Origin: a bacterium
GTDB taxonomy: Bacteria; Planctomycetota; Planctomycetia; Kolteriales; Kolteriaceae
DNA length: 64,000 nt
Direction of reading: 5' to 3'
NCBI GenBank assembly: GCA_019753235.1
Contig: JAIELF010000027.1
Span: 1-64,000, forward strand
In this document: one piece after another, positions 21,906 to 30,761 of the stretch
Layout: each line of letters starts with the position of its first letter
Numbering within the stretch: the first letter of the stretch is position 1
Program-made: the position numbers and the translations under genes
The notes under the pieces: generated by a model
What the model was told of the DNA's origin: nothing
Databases searched by the model: none
The model's input: the letters and a program-made list of their open reading frames with translations, nothing else

Positions 21906-22778
21906 ATGGGTCTATCGAGCGCGCTGGCCCCCGTCGTGACGGATGCGGTCGAGACCGGAGACGAGATCGCGGCTCCGCTCAACGGAAAGTCGAGAATGGT
22001 TGCCCCTAATAAGCAGCGCACGCTCACGAAATTGATGTCTCTGCTCGGAAAGAGCTTCGAGGCGCCCCCACTAAAAGAATTATCGGTGATCGAGCACCTC
22101 CTATTCGGAGCAGTGCAGGAATCGATCTCGTACTCCCGGGCGATTGAAGCGTACGCTCATCTGATCTCCCACTTTCACGATCTGAACGAATTGCGAGTTA
22201 GCCACGTCAACGAAGTGGCAGGCTCTCTTCAAAGCGATCTTCCCGATCGAGAGATCAAAGCGAAGCGGGTGATCCAGATTCTCAATTTCGTCTTCGAGAC
22301 GACCTACAGCTACGACCTTGAGCAGATGAAAAAGAAACCGCTCAAGCAAGCGCAGAAACAGCTCTCCAAGATCCAAGGGACAACGCCTTTTGTCGTCAAT
22401 TCGGTCGTGCAGCGTTGTCTCGGAGGACACGCTCTCCCATTGGATGCTTCCATGCACTCGGTTTTACGGCTCATCGGGATTGCGGATGAAGGCGAAACGA
22501 GTGACCAGATTCAATCGAATCTCGAACATCTCGTCCCGAAAGCCAAAGGGATTAGCTTTTGTTTGCAGCTGAGCGAGTTGGCAGCCGAGCCGGCCAAAAA
22601 GCAGAGGATTCTGCTCAAAGACCTGATTCCTGCGGCCCCCCCGAAGGCGAAGCCGACCAAGGCGACGAAAGCCGTTGACGCCAAGCCGACAGAGACCAAG
22701 TCGGCCAAGGTGAGTGCGGAAACGCCCACTACGACAAAGAAAGCCCCCGAAAAGAAGCCGACGAAGAAAAAGTCGTAG
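21906..22778 (+). CDS. HhH-GPD (endonuclease III-like) protein lacking catalytic Lys and Fe-S cysteines
   Basis: This is a 290-residue protein. Residues about 50-232 follow the endonuclease III fold: a helical start (IEHLLFGAVQESISYSRAIE), a helix-hairpin-helix near KIQGTTPFVVNSVV (155-168) and PLDASMHSVLRLIG (178-191). Aligned with E. coli Nth, the catalytic Asp is kept (Asp180), but the Lys120 position is Phe162, with the same 18-residue spacing between them. The four-cysteine Fe-S loop that should follow is absent. The tail, 238-290, is made of Lys, Ala, Pro and Thr, resembling histone H1-like DNA-binding tails. It could be a monofunctional glycosylase or a structural DNA-binding protein. 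The ATG at 21906 follows AAGGAGG at 8 bases. It lies 144 bases after rbfA. Confidence 0.7.
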   Translation: MGLSSALAPVVTDAVETGDEIAAPLNGKSRMVAPNKQRTLTKLMSLLGKSFEAPPLKELSVIEHLLFGAVQESISYSRAIEAYAHLISHFHDLNELRVSHVNEVAGSLQSDLPDREIKAKRVIQILNFVFETTYSYDLEQMKKKPLKQAQKQLSKIQGTTPFVVNSVVQRCLGGHALPLDASMHSVLRLIGIADEGETSDQIQSNLEHLVPKAKGISFCLQLSELAAEPAKKQRILLKDLIPAAPPKAKPTKATKAVDAKPTETKSAKVSAETPTTTKKAPEKKPTKKKS

Positions 22779-22848
22779 CCGATGATCGGGTTCTTCTTGG
22801 CCCGGTGTTCCTACCGCGAGTGACTCCGTTTCTATCAGGAGGCGTCAA

Positions 22849-22992
22849 ATGGATGGGCGGGCGAGGCGTATTGTCTGCACTCGGGCGATTCCTTTGCTTC
22901 GACCATTGCCATCAAGCGAGCGACTGACGACATTAAGTAGGTACGACGCTATCGGTTCTCTTGAGTGGCATCGCGGGCACACAAGCGCGTAG
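22849..22992 (+). CDS. Possible small ORF (47 codons) upstream of glgC
   Basis: An ATG at 22849 follows a strong SD (AGGAGG, 22837-22842, 6-base spacer) and opens a 47-codon frame ending in TAG. The predicted peptide is rich in Arg, Ser and Leu, has no membrane segment and matches no family I know. The only support is the SD and position between two genes. It might be a leader peptide for glgC or a chance frame. The rest of the 22779-23148 gap shows nothing else. Confidence 0.25.
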   Translation: MDGRARRIVCTRAIPLLRPLPSSERLTTLSRYDAIGSLEWHRGHTSA

Positions 22993-23148
22993 AAAGAAAC
23001 CGGCCCTTCCCATGACGTGTTTGGGGTCGGGGGAAAAGCTCTCTTCCAAAGACGAGCTGGTCCCTCCTTCGCGAAAAGGATCGATCCTGTCGGCAAGGGG
23101 GATCGAAAGTGTACCGCGAGTAGTCCTTCATCAGCGCGGGAGTCGGCC

Positions 23149-24453
23149 TTGGGAACCAGTCTTGATTTTCGCAAGAATCCATCCACGGTGTGCGTGATTC
23201 TCGGCGGCGGAAGAGGAACACGACTTTATCCTCTCACGAAGGAACGTTCGAAGCCGGCCGTGCCGCTGGGGGGAAAGTACCGTCTCATTGATGTCCCCAT
23301 CAGCAATTGCCTTAACAGTCAGCTCAACCGCATCTATGTGTTGACGCAATTCAACAGCGCGAGTCTCCATCATCACGTCAGCGGCGCCTATCGCTTCGAC
23401 CGCTTTAGTAAGGGTTTCGTCGAGGTTCTCGCCGCCGAGCAGACGCCTGACAGCGAGCAGTGGTACCAAGGGACCGCCGATGCCGTTCGCCGAAACATGG
23501 TTCATTTCGGCGACTGGGACGAGATGCTGATCCTTTCGGGCGATCAACTTTATCGAATGGACTTTCGCCGGCTGCTCGCCAACCATCGCCGAACCAATGC
23601 CGATATCAGCATCGCGGTTCTTCCCGTCGAAGAACGCCAAGCCAGCGGTCTTGGAATCCTGAAGGTGGATACAAGTGGTCGCGTGATCGCGTTCCACGAG
23701 AAGCCCCGCCCCGAACAACTTCGGGGTCTCGAGACCGAGCCTGAACTCTACAACGAATTTCAAATCGATGCGGCAGGTCGGCCTTACTTGGCATCAATGG
23801 GAATCTACGTTTACAATCGCCGAACACTGGAAAAGCAACTCCTCGAAACCAGCTATGTTGATTTCGGCCGAGACGTTTTCCCAAGCAGCCTAAAGAGCCA
23901 GCGGGTCCAGGCGTTTCTCTTTGACGGTTACTGGGAGGACATCGGTACTGTCCGATCCTTCCACGAGGCCAATCTTCAAATGGCCGACCCGCACCCCAAA
24001 TTCCCCTTTTATCACGACGATTCGATGGTTTATACCGCAGCCCGCATGCTTCCCCCCACGCGAATCGGAAGAGTGTCGATGGAGAATTCGTTGATTGCCG
24101 ACGGATGCCGAGTCGGGGACTCGACCATCAAGCGATGCGTTCTGGGAATCCGCAGCATCGTCGGTAAGAACGTTCACATGTGCCGAACGTTGGTGATGGG
24201 GGCCGACTATTATGAGACGGCAGAACAGATTCGCACAAATAAGGAAGCAAGGCGACCGAACATCGGGATCGGCGACGACGTTATCATTGAGGACGCGATC
24301 GTCGATAAAAACGTTCGTATCGGCTCGGACGTCATCATTCGCAACCCCGAGTCGGTCGAGCCGAAAGAGACCGATCTCTACGCGGTTCGTGATGGGGTCA
24401 TCTGTGTCGTGAAGAGCGCGGTCGTTCCATCGGGTACGCGCATCGGCAAATAG
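23149..24453 (+). CDS. glgC: Glucose-1-phosphate adenylyltransferase
   Basis: This is a 434-residue enzyme making ADP-glucose from ATP and glucose-1-phosphate, the first committed step of bacterial glycogen synthesis. Seen: VILGGGRGTRLYPLTKERSKPAVPLGG with the nucleotide-binding GGGRGTRL, RLIDVPISNCLNS, WYQGTADAVRRN, LILSGDQLYRMD, GLGILKVD, FHEKPR, the YWEDIGTV block, and a C-terminal left-handed beta-helix (about 300-434). I chose the TTG at 23149 since GGGAG lies 6 bases upstream and the resulting N-terminus has the usual length; an upstream GTG at 23017 lacks an SD, and a GTG at 23188 would leave almost no residues before the P-loop. glgX lies 13 kb to the left. The YfhO-like gene follows after 24 bases. 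Confidence 0.93.
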   Translation: MGTSLDFRKNPSTVCVILGGGRGTRLYPLTKERSKPAVPLGGKYRLIDVPISNCLNSQLNRIYVLTQFNSASLHHHVSGAYRFDRFSKGFVEVLAAEQTPDSEQWYQGTADAVRRNMVHFGDWDEMLILSGDQLYRMDFRRLLANHRRTNADISIAVLPVEERQASGLGILKVDTSGRVIAFHEKPRPEQLRGLETEPELYNEFQIDAAGRPYLASMGIYVYNRRTLEKQLLETSYVDFGRDVFPSSLKSQRVQAFLFDGYWEDIGTVRSFHEANLQMADPHPKFPFYHDDSMVYTAARMLPPTRIGRVSMENSLIADGCRVGDSTIKRCVLGIRSIVGKNVHMCRTLVMGADYYETAEQIRTNKEARRPNIGIGDDVIIEDAIVDKNVRIGSDVIIRNPESVEPKETDLYAVRDGVICVVKSAVVPSGTRIGK

Positions 24454-24477
24454 ACCGAGCCGAACGAAAGTGGCCTT

Positions 24478-27408
24478 ATGCTCGATACCCAACCTGCTGG
24501 CCCGCCCCACCGATGGAGCCCTCGGCAGGAATGGGGATTCATTCTTCTACCGATCGTGCTGATCCTCCTCTTCTTTAGTCGGTGCTTCCTCCGTGACGAG
24601 CAACTGATCTTTCGTGACGCGGGACATTTCTACTATCCGTACTTTCAGCTTCAGGTTCAGCAATGGCAACAGGGGGAAATCCCCCTCTGGAATCCTCACG
24701 AGAACGGAGGCGAACCCCTCGCCGCCAATCCTTCTTCGACCGTTTTTTATCCCGGCAAAATTCTCTTCGCGATGTTTCCTTACCCATGGGCGTTCAAGCT
24801 GTACCTGATCGGTCACTTAGTGTTGGCGGCCATCACCAGCTACGGGGCTGCCCGCCGATGGGGATTTCCCGCGCCGGCGGCGTGCATGGTGTCGTTGACG
24901 TACTCGTGCAGTGGCATGGTCCTTTTTCAAGTCTACAACATCATCTATCTGGTCGGTGCGGCTTGGCTTCCCTTAGTGATGACATGGGGATGTCACTTGG
25001 CAGCATCGCCAAGCCTTAAACTCGCGCTCTGCCTTTCGGTCGCATTGGCGATGCAGATTCTAGGTGGAGACCCTCAAACCGCGCAGATGTCCCTCCTCTT
25101 TTGTCTGGGGATAACACTGTACGGAAAGATGGCCTGGACCCGAGCAACGCTTCTTCTGGGGGCGGGCCTCGCGGCGGGGTCGGGTATTGTCCGATTCGCC
25201 GGTTCCGTTCGAACTTGGCTCAACGAAGTCTTCGCGCGCTTGGCGTGGATGGATTCTCTCTCGTCGATCTGGTCGGCGGCTGAGTCAACTTCGTGGCTCA
25301 CCGCAAGCCATCTGGTCTTTGCGCTTCTAAGTGGTGTCATGGTCATGACCATGCTGTGTCGGCAACGACGTGACCGGGCAATCGGTTCGCTCATCATGCT
25401 CTTTGCTGCCGGGATTTTTTCCCTATGTTTGGCCGCGATCCAGGTTTGGCCCACGCTCGAGTTCACTTCTCTTTCAGGTCGAAACTCACCCGACTTCCCA
25501 GGCGAGACGGTCGCCTTCAGCTTGCACCCGGCCCGCCTGATGGAAGTTTTTTGGTCGAACTTCTGGGGCTCGAGTCGCCCTCTCAACACTCGCTGGTTTC
25601 CCTGGGCCGAGGCCGAGAGGTCGGTATGGGTCCCCAACTTATACGCTGGCATCATTCCGTTGTTACTGGCTCTCGGCGCGATGAGACTGACGCGCGGAGA
25701 AGCATCATCGCGAACCTGGACGTGGATCCTCCTTGTGTCGCTGCTCTTATCGTTCGGCAAGTTCGGCGACGGCCGTTGGCTGTGGGACCCTCAACGTTTT
25801 CAGGCCGTCCCGCTGTTGGATCTAGAACAAGGAGCCCGCTGGCACGGCGAAAGCACCGGTCTCTATTGGCTGGCGGAGCAGACGATCCCGGGCTTCCAGC
25901 AGTTTCGTTATCCGACCAAACTTTTCGTCTTTTCCGCGTGGGCCTTGGCGATGCTGGCCGGTCAAGGAGTCGCTTGCTTGATCAAAACAGGGCCAACACG
26001 AAGACTCTTTTTCGTAACAGGGATCGCATCCTTGATCGCTTTGTGCACGCCCTTTCTCGCAGCCATTGGCAACCAACTTGTTCGCGCGTTGATCGAACGT
26101 TTTCAAACCCCCGCGGGAAGCTACGGACCATTCTTACTCGACGAAGCGATCCAGGAGTGGTTCTTCAACCTGGTGATCGGAATGTTCGTCGTGATGTTTT
26201 GGATGCTGTTGCTGGTGGTGCGATGGCGGCAGCCCCGTCTGGCCCCGTGGGTCGTCGTCTGTTTGTTGATGCTGTCGGCCATCGACCTGGCTATCGCCCA
26301 TCGGGACATTGCTTTGACCATGCCGCAATCCCGCTTTGATGTGGAGCCAGAATCGTTGGCGCGGATTGCCGAGTATCACGACCAGCATCATCCCGGCGAA
26401 CCCTATCGTGTCCATCGAACCCGCCTCTTCGAACCGACGCGTTTCTTCCACACGAGTTCATCCGACCGCGTGGCCGAGCAGGTCGCCTGGGAGCGAAAAA
26501 CGGCGCAACCGAAGTACGGATTATCCATGGGAATCGATTACACAAAGACCGAAGGGACGATGAATCTTTACGACATCGACTTCTTCTTTGCGCCATGGGT
26601 CGTCCCCGCACCGTCCTCGGTTCGGCAGAGTGCTGGCAGACCGATCGATCGGATTGTTTACTATCCTCGAACCGGCTTTGACCTCTGGAACACGCGATAC
26701 TTCGTCCTTCCCAAACAGATGGTCCTGGACGACGTCGAGCGAGGGATTTTGACGTTATTGACCAGCAAACGAGGAGAACCACTTCCGGTGGTGGCGGAAT
26801 GGCCTGTGGCCGAGGATGACTGTGTGATCTTCGAGAACGTCGACGCGTTGCCGCGCGCTTGGGTGGTACATGAAGTCGAAGTTTGGCCGACGATCGACAA
26901 CATGAGGCGAGCCCCCCGGGTCGAGCCGATGGAGAGACTACTCTATCGATCGCTGGACGCGGGGATCCCTCTTTGGCAAGGAAGACCGTTTGGTGACTAT
27001 CCCCTTGATCGTCGCGCGATGGTCGAGCCGAGCAGCCCACAAGATATCTCGTCGTTGCTTTTACTGCAGAGACAACAGCCGGCATCCAAGCCCGCGTCTT
27101 CTGTTCATGTTCGACGCGAAGGGAGTCAGCGAGTCGTGCTGGATGTCGACACCGAACAAGCCGGCCTCGTGGTATTGGCAGAGTCGCATTATCCCGGATG
27201 GGAGGCGACGGTAGATAAGATGCCGGTGGTGATTCACCGCACCAATCGCGCTATGCGCGGGGTCATGGTGCCGGCGGGCAAGCATGACGTCTGTTTCGAG
27301 TATCGCTCGAAGAGATTTGTCACCGGCGGGATCGTCTCGACGATAAGCTTCGCGTTAGCGCTGCTGGTCTTTTGTTGGCGGGAAAAGAGAACGGTCCGTC
27401 GCGAATGA
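24478..27408 (+). CDS. YfhO-like large membrane protein
   Basis: This is a 976-residue protein with about a dozen hydrophobic segments in residues 20-625 and a soluble C-terminal part ending in one last membrane helix (about 947-965). The YfhO/GT-C signature is clear after the first helix: FRDAGHFYYPYFQLQVQQWQ, GEIPLWNPHENGGEPLAANPSS and FYPGKILFA. The C-terminal region has the typical ending (LVVLAESHYPGWEATVDK, NRAMRGVMVPAGKHDVCFEYR). In Gram-positive bacteria YfhO-type proteins are implicated in adding sugars to cell-envelope polymers from lipid-linked donors; here a GT-C glycosyltransferase role is an inference. It lies 24 bases after glgC on the same strand and may be co-transcribed. Its acceptor is unknown. 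Confidence 0.8.
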   Translation: MLDTQPAGPPHRWSPRQEWGFILLPIVLILLFFSRCFLRDEQLIFRDAGHFYYPYFQLQVQQWQQGEIPLWNPHENGGEPLAANPSSTVFYPGKILFAMFPYPWAFKLYLIGHLVLAAITSYGAARRWGFPAPAACMVSLTYSCSGMVLFQVYNIIYLVGAAWLPLVMTWGCHLAASPSLKLALCLSVALAMQILGGDPQTAQMSLLFCLGITLYGKMAWTRATLLLGAGLAAGSGIVRFAGSVRTWLNEVFARLAWMDSLSSIWSAAESTSWLTASHLVFALLSGVMVMTMLCRQRRDRAIGSLIMLFAAGIFSLCLAAIQVWPTLEFTSLSGRNSPDFPGETVAFSLHPARLMEVFWSNFWGSSRPLNTRWFPWAEAERSVWVPNLYAGIIPLLLALGAMRLTRGEASSRTWTWILLVSLLLSFGKFGDGRWLWDPQRFQAVPLLDLEQGARWHGESTGLYWLAEQTIPGFQQFRYPTKLFVFSAWALAMLAGQGVACLIKTGPTRRLFFVTGIASLIALCTPFLAAIGNQLVRALIERFQTPAGSYGPFLLDEAIQEWFFNLVIGMFVVMFWMLLLVVRWRQPRLAPWVVVCLLMLSAIDLAIAHRDIALTMPQSRFDVEPESLARIAEYHDQHHPGEPYRVHRTRLFEPTRFFHTSSSDRVAEQVAWERKTAQPKYGLSMGIDYTKTEGTMNLYDIDFFFAPWVVPAPSSVRQSAGRPIDRIVYYPRTGFDLWNTRYFVLPKQMVLDDVERGILTLLTSKRGEPLPVVAEWPVAEDDCVIFENVDALPRAWVVHEVEVWPTIDNMRRAPRVEPMERLLYRSLDAGIPLWQGRPFGDYPLDRRAMVEPSSPQDISSLLLLQRQQPASKPASSVHVRREGSQRVVLDVDTEQAGLVVLAESHYPGWEATVDKMPVVIHRTNRAMRGVMVPAGKHDVCFEYRSKRFVTGGIVSTISFALALLVFCWREKRTVRRE

Positions 27409-27439
27409 TCGGCACTTTTAGAGATCACCCACAGGTTGA

Positions 27440-27904
27440 TTAAGAAGCGGTGGTGGCTCGGCCGTTATTCATGGCAACAGGACTCAGGGGGATAGTCACA
27501 GGTTCGATGTCGCCGGCAATGTCTTCGACGGTGACGGTGTCCAGGTAGGCAAACATTCTTCCCTGGGCTTCGCCGAGAACTCGTTTAAGCTGACACGAAC
27601 TTTCGATCGCACAGACGTTGTTGGTGCGAAGACAATCGAGGAGTGCGGGAGGCCCCTCGAAGGTGGTGATGACTTCGCAGACGGTGATTTGCCGAGGTTC
27701 GCGAGCGAGGACGCTGCCGCCTCCTCGGCCTCGGCGGGCCTGCACGTAGCCGTGCCGACTCAACTCTTGGATGACCTTCACAATGTGGTCACGTGAGATG
27801 CCGTAGAAGCGCGCGATTTCCTCGGCCGTCACGGTCCGATTGCGATGCCAACTCAAGTACATGAGGGAGCGGAGCGCATAGTCGGTGAAGAGATTGAGCT
27901 TCAC
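27440..27904 (-). CDS. Rrf2-family regulator, NsrR-like
   Basis: This is a 154-residue transcription factor. The winged helix-turn-helix occupies 1-80 (LFTDYALRSLMYL, TAEEIARFYGISRDHIVKVIQELSRHG, RRGRGGGSVLA). Three cysteines (91, 98, 104) in DCLRTNNVCAIESSCQLKRVL follow the cluster-binding pattern of NsrR, and Asp8 matches the fourth ligand described in Streptomyces NsrR. It probably binds a [4Fe-4S] cluster and senses nitric oxide or redox state, repressing target genes. I chose the GTG at 27904, preceded by GAGG, because homology begins exactly there; the longer upstream frame overlaps the next gene. It lies 68 bases after the zinc-binding protein gene on the same strand. No typical NO-detoxification gene is in the window. 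Confidence 0.85.
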   Translation of the reverse strand: MKLNLFTDYALRSLMYLSWHRNRTVTAEEIARFYGISRDHIVKVIQELSRHGYVQARRGRGGGSVLAREPRQITVCEVITTFEGPPALLDCLRTNNVCAIESSCQLKRVLGEAQGRMFAYLDTVTVEDIAGDIEPVTIPLSPVAMNNGRATTAS

Positions 27905-27972
27905 GACAGTCCTCGTCCGGTCCCGGTCACGGGACGATGGGGCACTCGCGCTGTTTCCAAAGAAGAAAAAGC

Positions 27973-28392
27973 TTACTCGTGCCGAAGATATCCCACGCTG
28001 GTTTCGAAAAAGCGTCGGCGACGGGCCGACACGTTCTCGGACAGGGATTGCGAAGAAACCTCGACCTGCGAGCGGACATCTTCGAGATTGGCTTGGCATC
28101 GGCGACACTGGACCACTTCGATGTGAAATCGAATGTAATCCGCCTCGTCGGGAACCAATCCTCCCTGAAGATACGCGCCCAAACGCTCGCGCGAGGCACA
28201 CGTCAATCGATGACGCTGCCAGATTGTCGCGAGCGAATAATCGCCCGAACCGACCTCCTCGACGAGCTCCTTTAAGACTTCTCTCCATCGTGGGGATGTC
28301 CGCAGCTTCTCTTCAAGCCGGGTCATCTCCTCGGCGGGGAGCGACTCTTCTAGGTAGCCGATCAACTTGATCCGGTTGGGTTCTTCCTCCAT
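27973..28392 (-). CDS. Zinc-binding anti-sigma-like protein
   Basis: This is a 139-residue soluble protein without membrane segments. The N-terminal half is helical and acidic. The centre reads LTCASRERLGAYLQG and DEADYIRFHIEVVQCRRCQANLED, where an H-x5-C-x2-C arrangement resembles the zinc-binding anti-sigma (ZAS/zf-HC2) motif with altered spacing. Similar small proteins are common in planctomycetes near ECF sigma genes. The ATG at 28392 follows AGGG. The ECF sigma gene lies 417 bases upstream on the same strand, which suggests but does not prove a partnership. The C-terminus is rich in Ser and Arg. Confidence 0.65.
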   Translation of the reverse strand: MEEEPNRIKLIGYLEESLPAEEMTRLEEKLRTSPRWREVLKELVEEVGSGDYSLATIWQRHRLTCASRERLGAYLQGGLVPDEADYIRFHIEVVQCRRCQANLEDVRSQVEVSSQSLSENVSARRRRFFETSVGYLRHE

Positions 28393-28809
28393 CAATTCCC
28401 TGGATCCTTCTACTGATGCTGCGAGAGAGAAGGGTTGGCCGCGGCATGGTGGAGACAGATTCGACAGACGAGCCGAACCCGTTGCCAGTACCGGGGGCAG
28501 ACTTTTCCTTCGCGAACATCAAGAGCGGCCCACTTGCGTGGAATCCGCTCAACCAACGAACGAAATCCAACTGTCGCAAATAATATACCAGTTCAGTGTT
28601 AAACAGGAATCACGACTCCCGTTAAGGGGGCCAAGTCCCCATGGGACCGAGCTTTCGAGGGGAAACGCCCTCTCCGGAATGCCGATAGGAATGCCTCAGG
28701 GGCGAGAGAAAATGCGCCGATCGAAAGCAGCTTTGCCCATAGGCCGGGCTTCATTCAAGATGAGGTTGCCATGGGCCGGAATAATCGAATTCGGGCGTTG
28801 ATCAGCCAC
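28393..28809. other. Gap between the ECF sigma and anti-sigma-like genes
   Basis: These 417 bases carry no coding frame that I can support. On the minus strand an A+T-rich segment near 28578-28600 contains TATATTATTT downstream of GTTTAACA, which could be part of a promoter for the anti-sigma-like gene, although no good -35/-10 pair with normal spacing is visible. Nothing else stands out. Confidence 0.4.
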
Positions 28810-29418
28810 CTATTCGCCCTTCGAATCGCTTTGCACCCCCCGGGTGAGTCGCTCGATCATCTGAAATTTATAATTCGCGACCTGCTGCTCGGATAGGCCG
28901 AGTTCTTGAGAGACTTCCTGATTCGACCAGCCGGCGACGAAAAGAAGCTCCATGCATTTGACTCGGCGATAGTCTCCCTTGGCCAGCCATTGTCCCAGCA
29001 TCTCAGAAAGAAGGGCGACCAGACGGGCCTCTTCCCCATCGAGCCGTTCTCGGCTCGCGAGCAGACTCGAAGGTCCGCGAACCCGTGCCGACGGCTCGGC
29101 CGGGGCACCCGACTCTTGAAGATCGCCCAGCAGACCGAGCGGATGTCGCCCGTTCTTGCGAAGGTGGTCGCGAATCTTGTGGGCGGCAATGGTAAAGAGA
29201 TAACTCTCCAGGTCGCGAGAAGAATCATAGTGCGGCAAGCTTCGCAAAAGACCCATGAGCGTCTCTTGCACCACATCATCAACAGCATCGCGATCAGAGA
29301 GTCTCATCCGCACAAATGCGCAAAGGCGACCTTCGTACGCATCGATGAGATCTTGCCAGGCTCGCGGGTCCCCCGCGCGAATCCGATCAATCAACCAAAC
29401 TGCTGTTGTGTCCGACAT
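28810..29418 (-). CDS. ECF-type RNA polymerase sigma factor
   Basis: This is a 202-residue sigma factor. Region 2 runs from about 20 to 90 (AYEGRLCAFVRMRLSDRDAVDDVVQETLMGLL, then HYDSSRDLESYLFTIAAHKIRDHLRKNGRH). After a 60-residue linker rich in Pro, Ala and Ser, region 4 (about 150-195) has the helix-turn-helix LLFVAGWSNQEVSQELGLSEQQVANYKFQMIERL. The linker is longer than in compact ECF factors. It is the fourth gene from the FHA gene on the minus strand, 42 bases after a membrane protein gene, and with kinase and FHA genes upstream it may belong to a phosphorylation-controlled circuit. The SD before the ATG is weak, consistent with translational coupling. Confidence 0.85.
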   Translation of the reverse strand: MSDTTAVWLIDRIRAGDPRAWQDLIDAYEGRLCAFVRMRLSDRDAVDDVVQETLMGLLRSLPHYDSSRDLESYLFTIAAHKIRDHLRKNGRHPLGLLGDLQESGAPAEPSARVRGPSSLLASRERLDGEEARLVALLSEMLGQWLAKGDYRRVKCMELLFVAGWSNQEVSQELGLSEQQVANYKFQMIERLTRGVQSDSKGE

Positions 29419-29460
29419 GCACGACCAAGCCGCTTGCTCGAGGGAGTATCAAACTCTGGG

Positions 29461-30711
29461 CTAGCGTTTCCAGTTTCGCCACCAGCCCCCCTTTGACCAT
29501 ACACCAGCCGGCACCAACTGTCGACCCGTGCCGAGCCGAAGAAACACACTTGCCCCTCCCAGAACCAACACCGAACCGGCAAAAATCTTCATGAGCGCCA
29601 GCGAACGACCGGCCACCTGATCGTTGATGAACTCGTGATAAACCTGTTCAATTCGCTTTTCATCCAACGAGGGGAAATCCGCGCGAGCTTCGAGCAGCGT
29701 CACCCCGGAAGTCCGGCTTGGGACCTTCTCTAGACGAATATCTTTGGCAAAGTTTTGCCGAGTCCATTCAGAACTCGGAACCCAGTTGGCCATCTCGACC
29801 GGTCGCCCTGCCCGGATCGCCTCGGCAACAAGCCGCTCTCCCATCAACCGAAACAATGCTCGCGATGCTTCCTTCTCATTCGCGCCGAGTGCCGACATCG
29901 CGGACGCCGACGGAAGATCCTTCGTCGATGCTTCCTCCGAAGGTTTGTCCTCTTCGCCGCGCACAGGCACGATTGCTTGAGCGGCCAAGTTCATCTCGTT
30001 GGCCGCCTGCTTCACCGCGTCCGCATGGTCCTTAGCTATTCTCATCGCGTCAGGGACTTTGTGTTCGATGGCAACGCCCGTTTGATTTCGATCATGCGGG
30101 TGATGACCCGCGCTTTTGGCCCGATCGAGTTCGCCCACGAACGAACGAGAAGGACGATCATGCCCCTCATCGTCATCCCAAAACAACGCGGCTTGAGGAA
30201 CGTAATCTCTCAGTCCGTGGAGCAACGTGCCGCCCTCCGAAAGCTTCCAAATGCAAACGCCAGCAATAATGATCCAGCACCAAAGTAAGACACGACGAGG
30301 TAGACGCTTTTCGACGAGGGGCGGCGAAACCAAAGGTGGAGGAACATTCGCCGATGGCGGTGGGGACGGAGGAACGGGGACGGAATAGTTCGACATAGCC
30401 CGTCGCTCGCGCAGCTGTAACCAAATCACCATCAGCATGAAAGCAACGAGTGCCAGAACGAAGCTCTTCAACAAGACGCACGCCATCACGAACGCCACTA
30501 GGATCGCGATCGTCAGCCATTTTTTCTTTCGTCCATGTCGCCCCCGCAAACGATCCAGCGACGTTCTCGACAGCTGACGAAAGCGGAACTGCCATTCGTC
30601 CTCTGCCGGAACCCCTGCCGGGAGAGGATCATGGCGAACCCAATACGACCAGACTTGGAGCGCCGCCCATATCACGGCCACGACCATCAACAAATCGAAG
30701 AGGACCAACAT
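29461..30711 (-). CDS. Membrane protein of unknown function in the kinase-sigma cluster
   Basis: This is a 416-residue protein (from the ATG at 30711) with no family I recognise. Hydrophobic segments lie near residues 1-22, 66-100 (two adjacent), 140-155 and 375-392, with a Pro-rich linker (VPVPPSPPPSANVPPPLVSPP) between the second and third. The region of about 165-370 is hydrophilic, charged and probably outside the membrane, with an HHPHDRN stretch and a run of helical segments. AGGA lies 9 bases before the ATG; a TTG at 30750 would add 13 residues. It starts about 50 bases after the kinase gene and ends 42 bases before the sigma gene, so it is probably co-transcribed with both and may link membrane state to sigma activity. 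Confidence 0.6.
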   Translation of the reverse strand: MLVLFDLLMVVAVIWAALQVWSYWVRHDPLPAGVPAEDEWQFRFRQLSRTSLDRLRGRHGRKKKWLTIAILVAFVMACVLLKSFVLALVAFMLMVIWLQLRERRAMSNYSVPVPPSPPPSANVPPPLVSPPLVEKRLPRRVLLWCWIIIAGVCIWKLSEGGTLLHGLRDYVPQAALFWDDDEGHDRPSRSFVGELDRAKSAGHHPHDRNQTGVAIEHKVPDAMRIAKDHADAVKQAANEMNLAAQAIVPVRGEEDKPSEEASTKDLPSASAMSALGANEKEASRALFRLMGERLVAEAIRAGRPVEMANWVPSSEWTRQNFAKDIRLEKVPSRTSGVTLLEARADFPSLDEKRIEQVYHEFINDQVAGRSLALMKIFAGSVLVLGGASVFLRLGTGRQLVPAGVWSKGGWWRNWKR

Positions 30712-30761
30712 GCCGACTATTCCTGACTCAAAACTTTCGCCGATGGGCAACCAAGGGCAAA

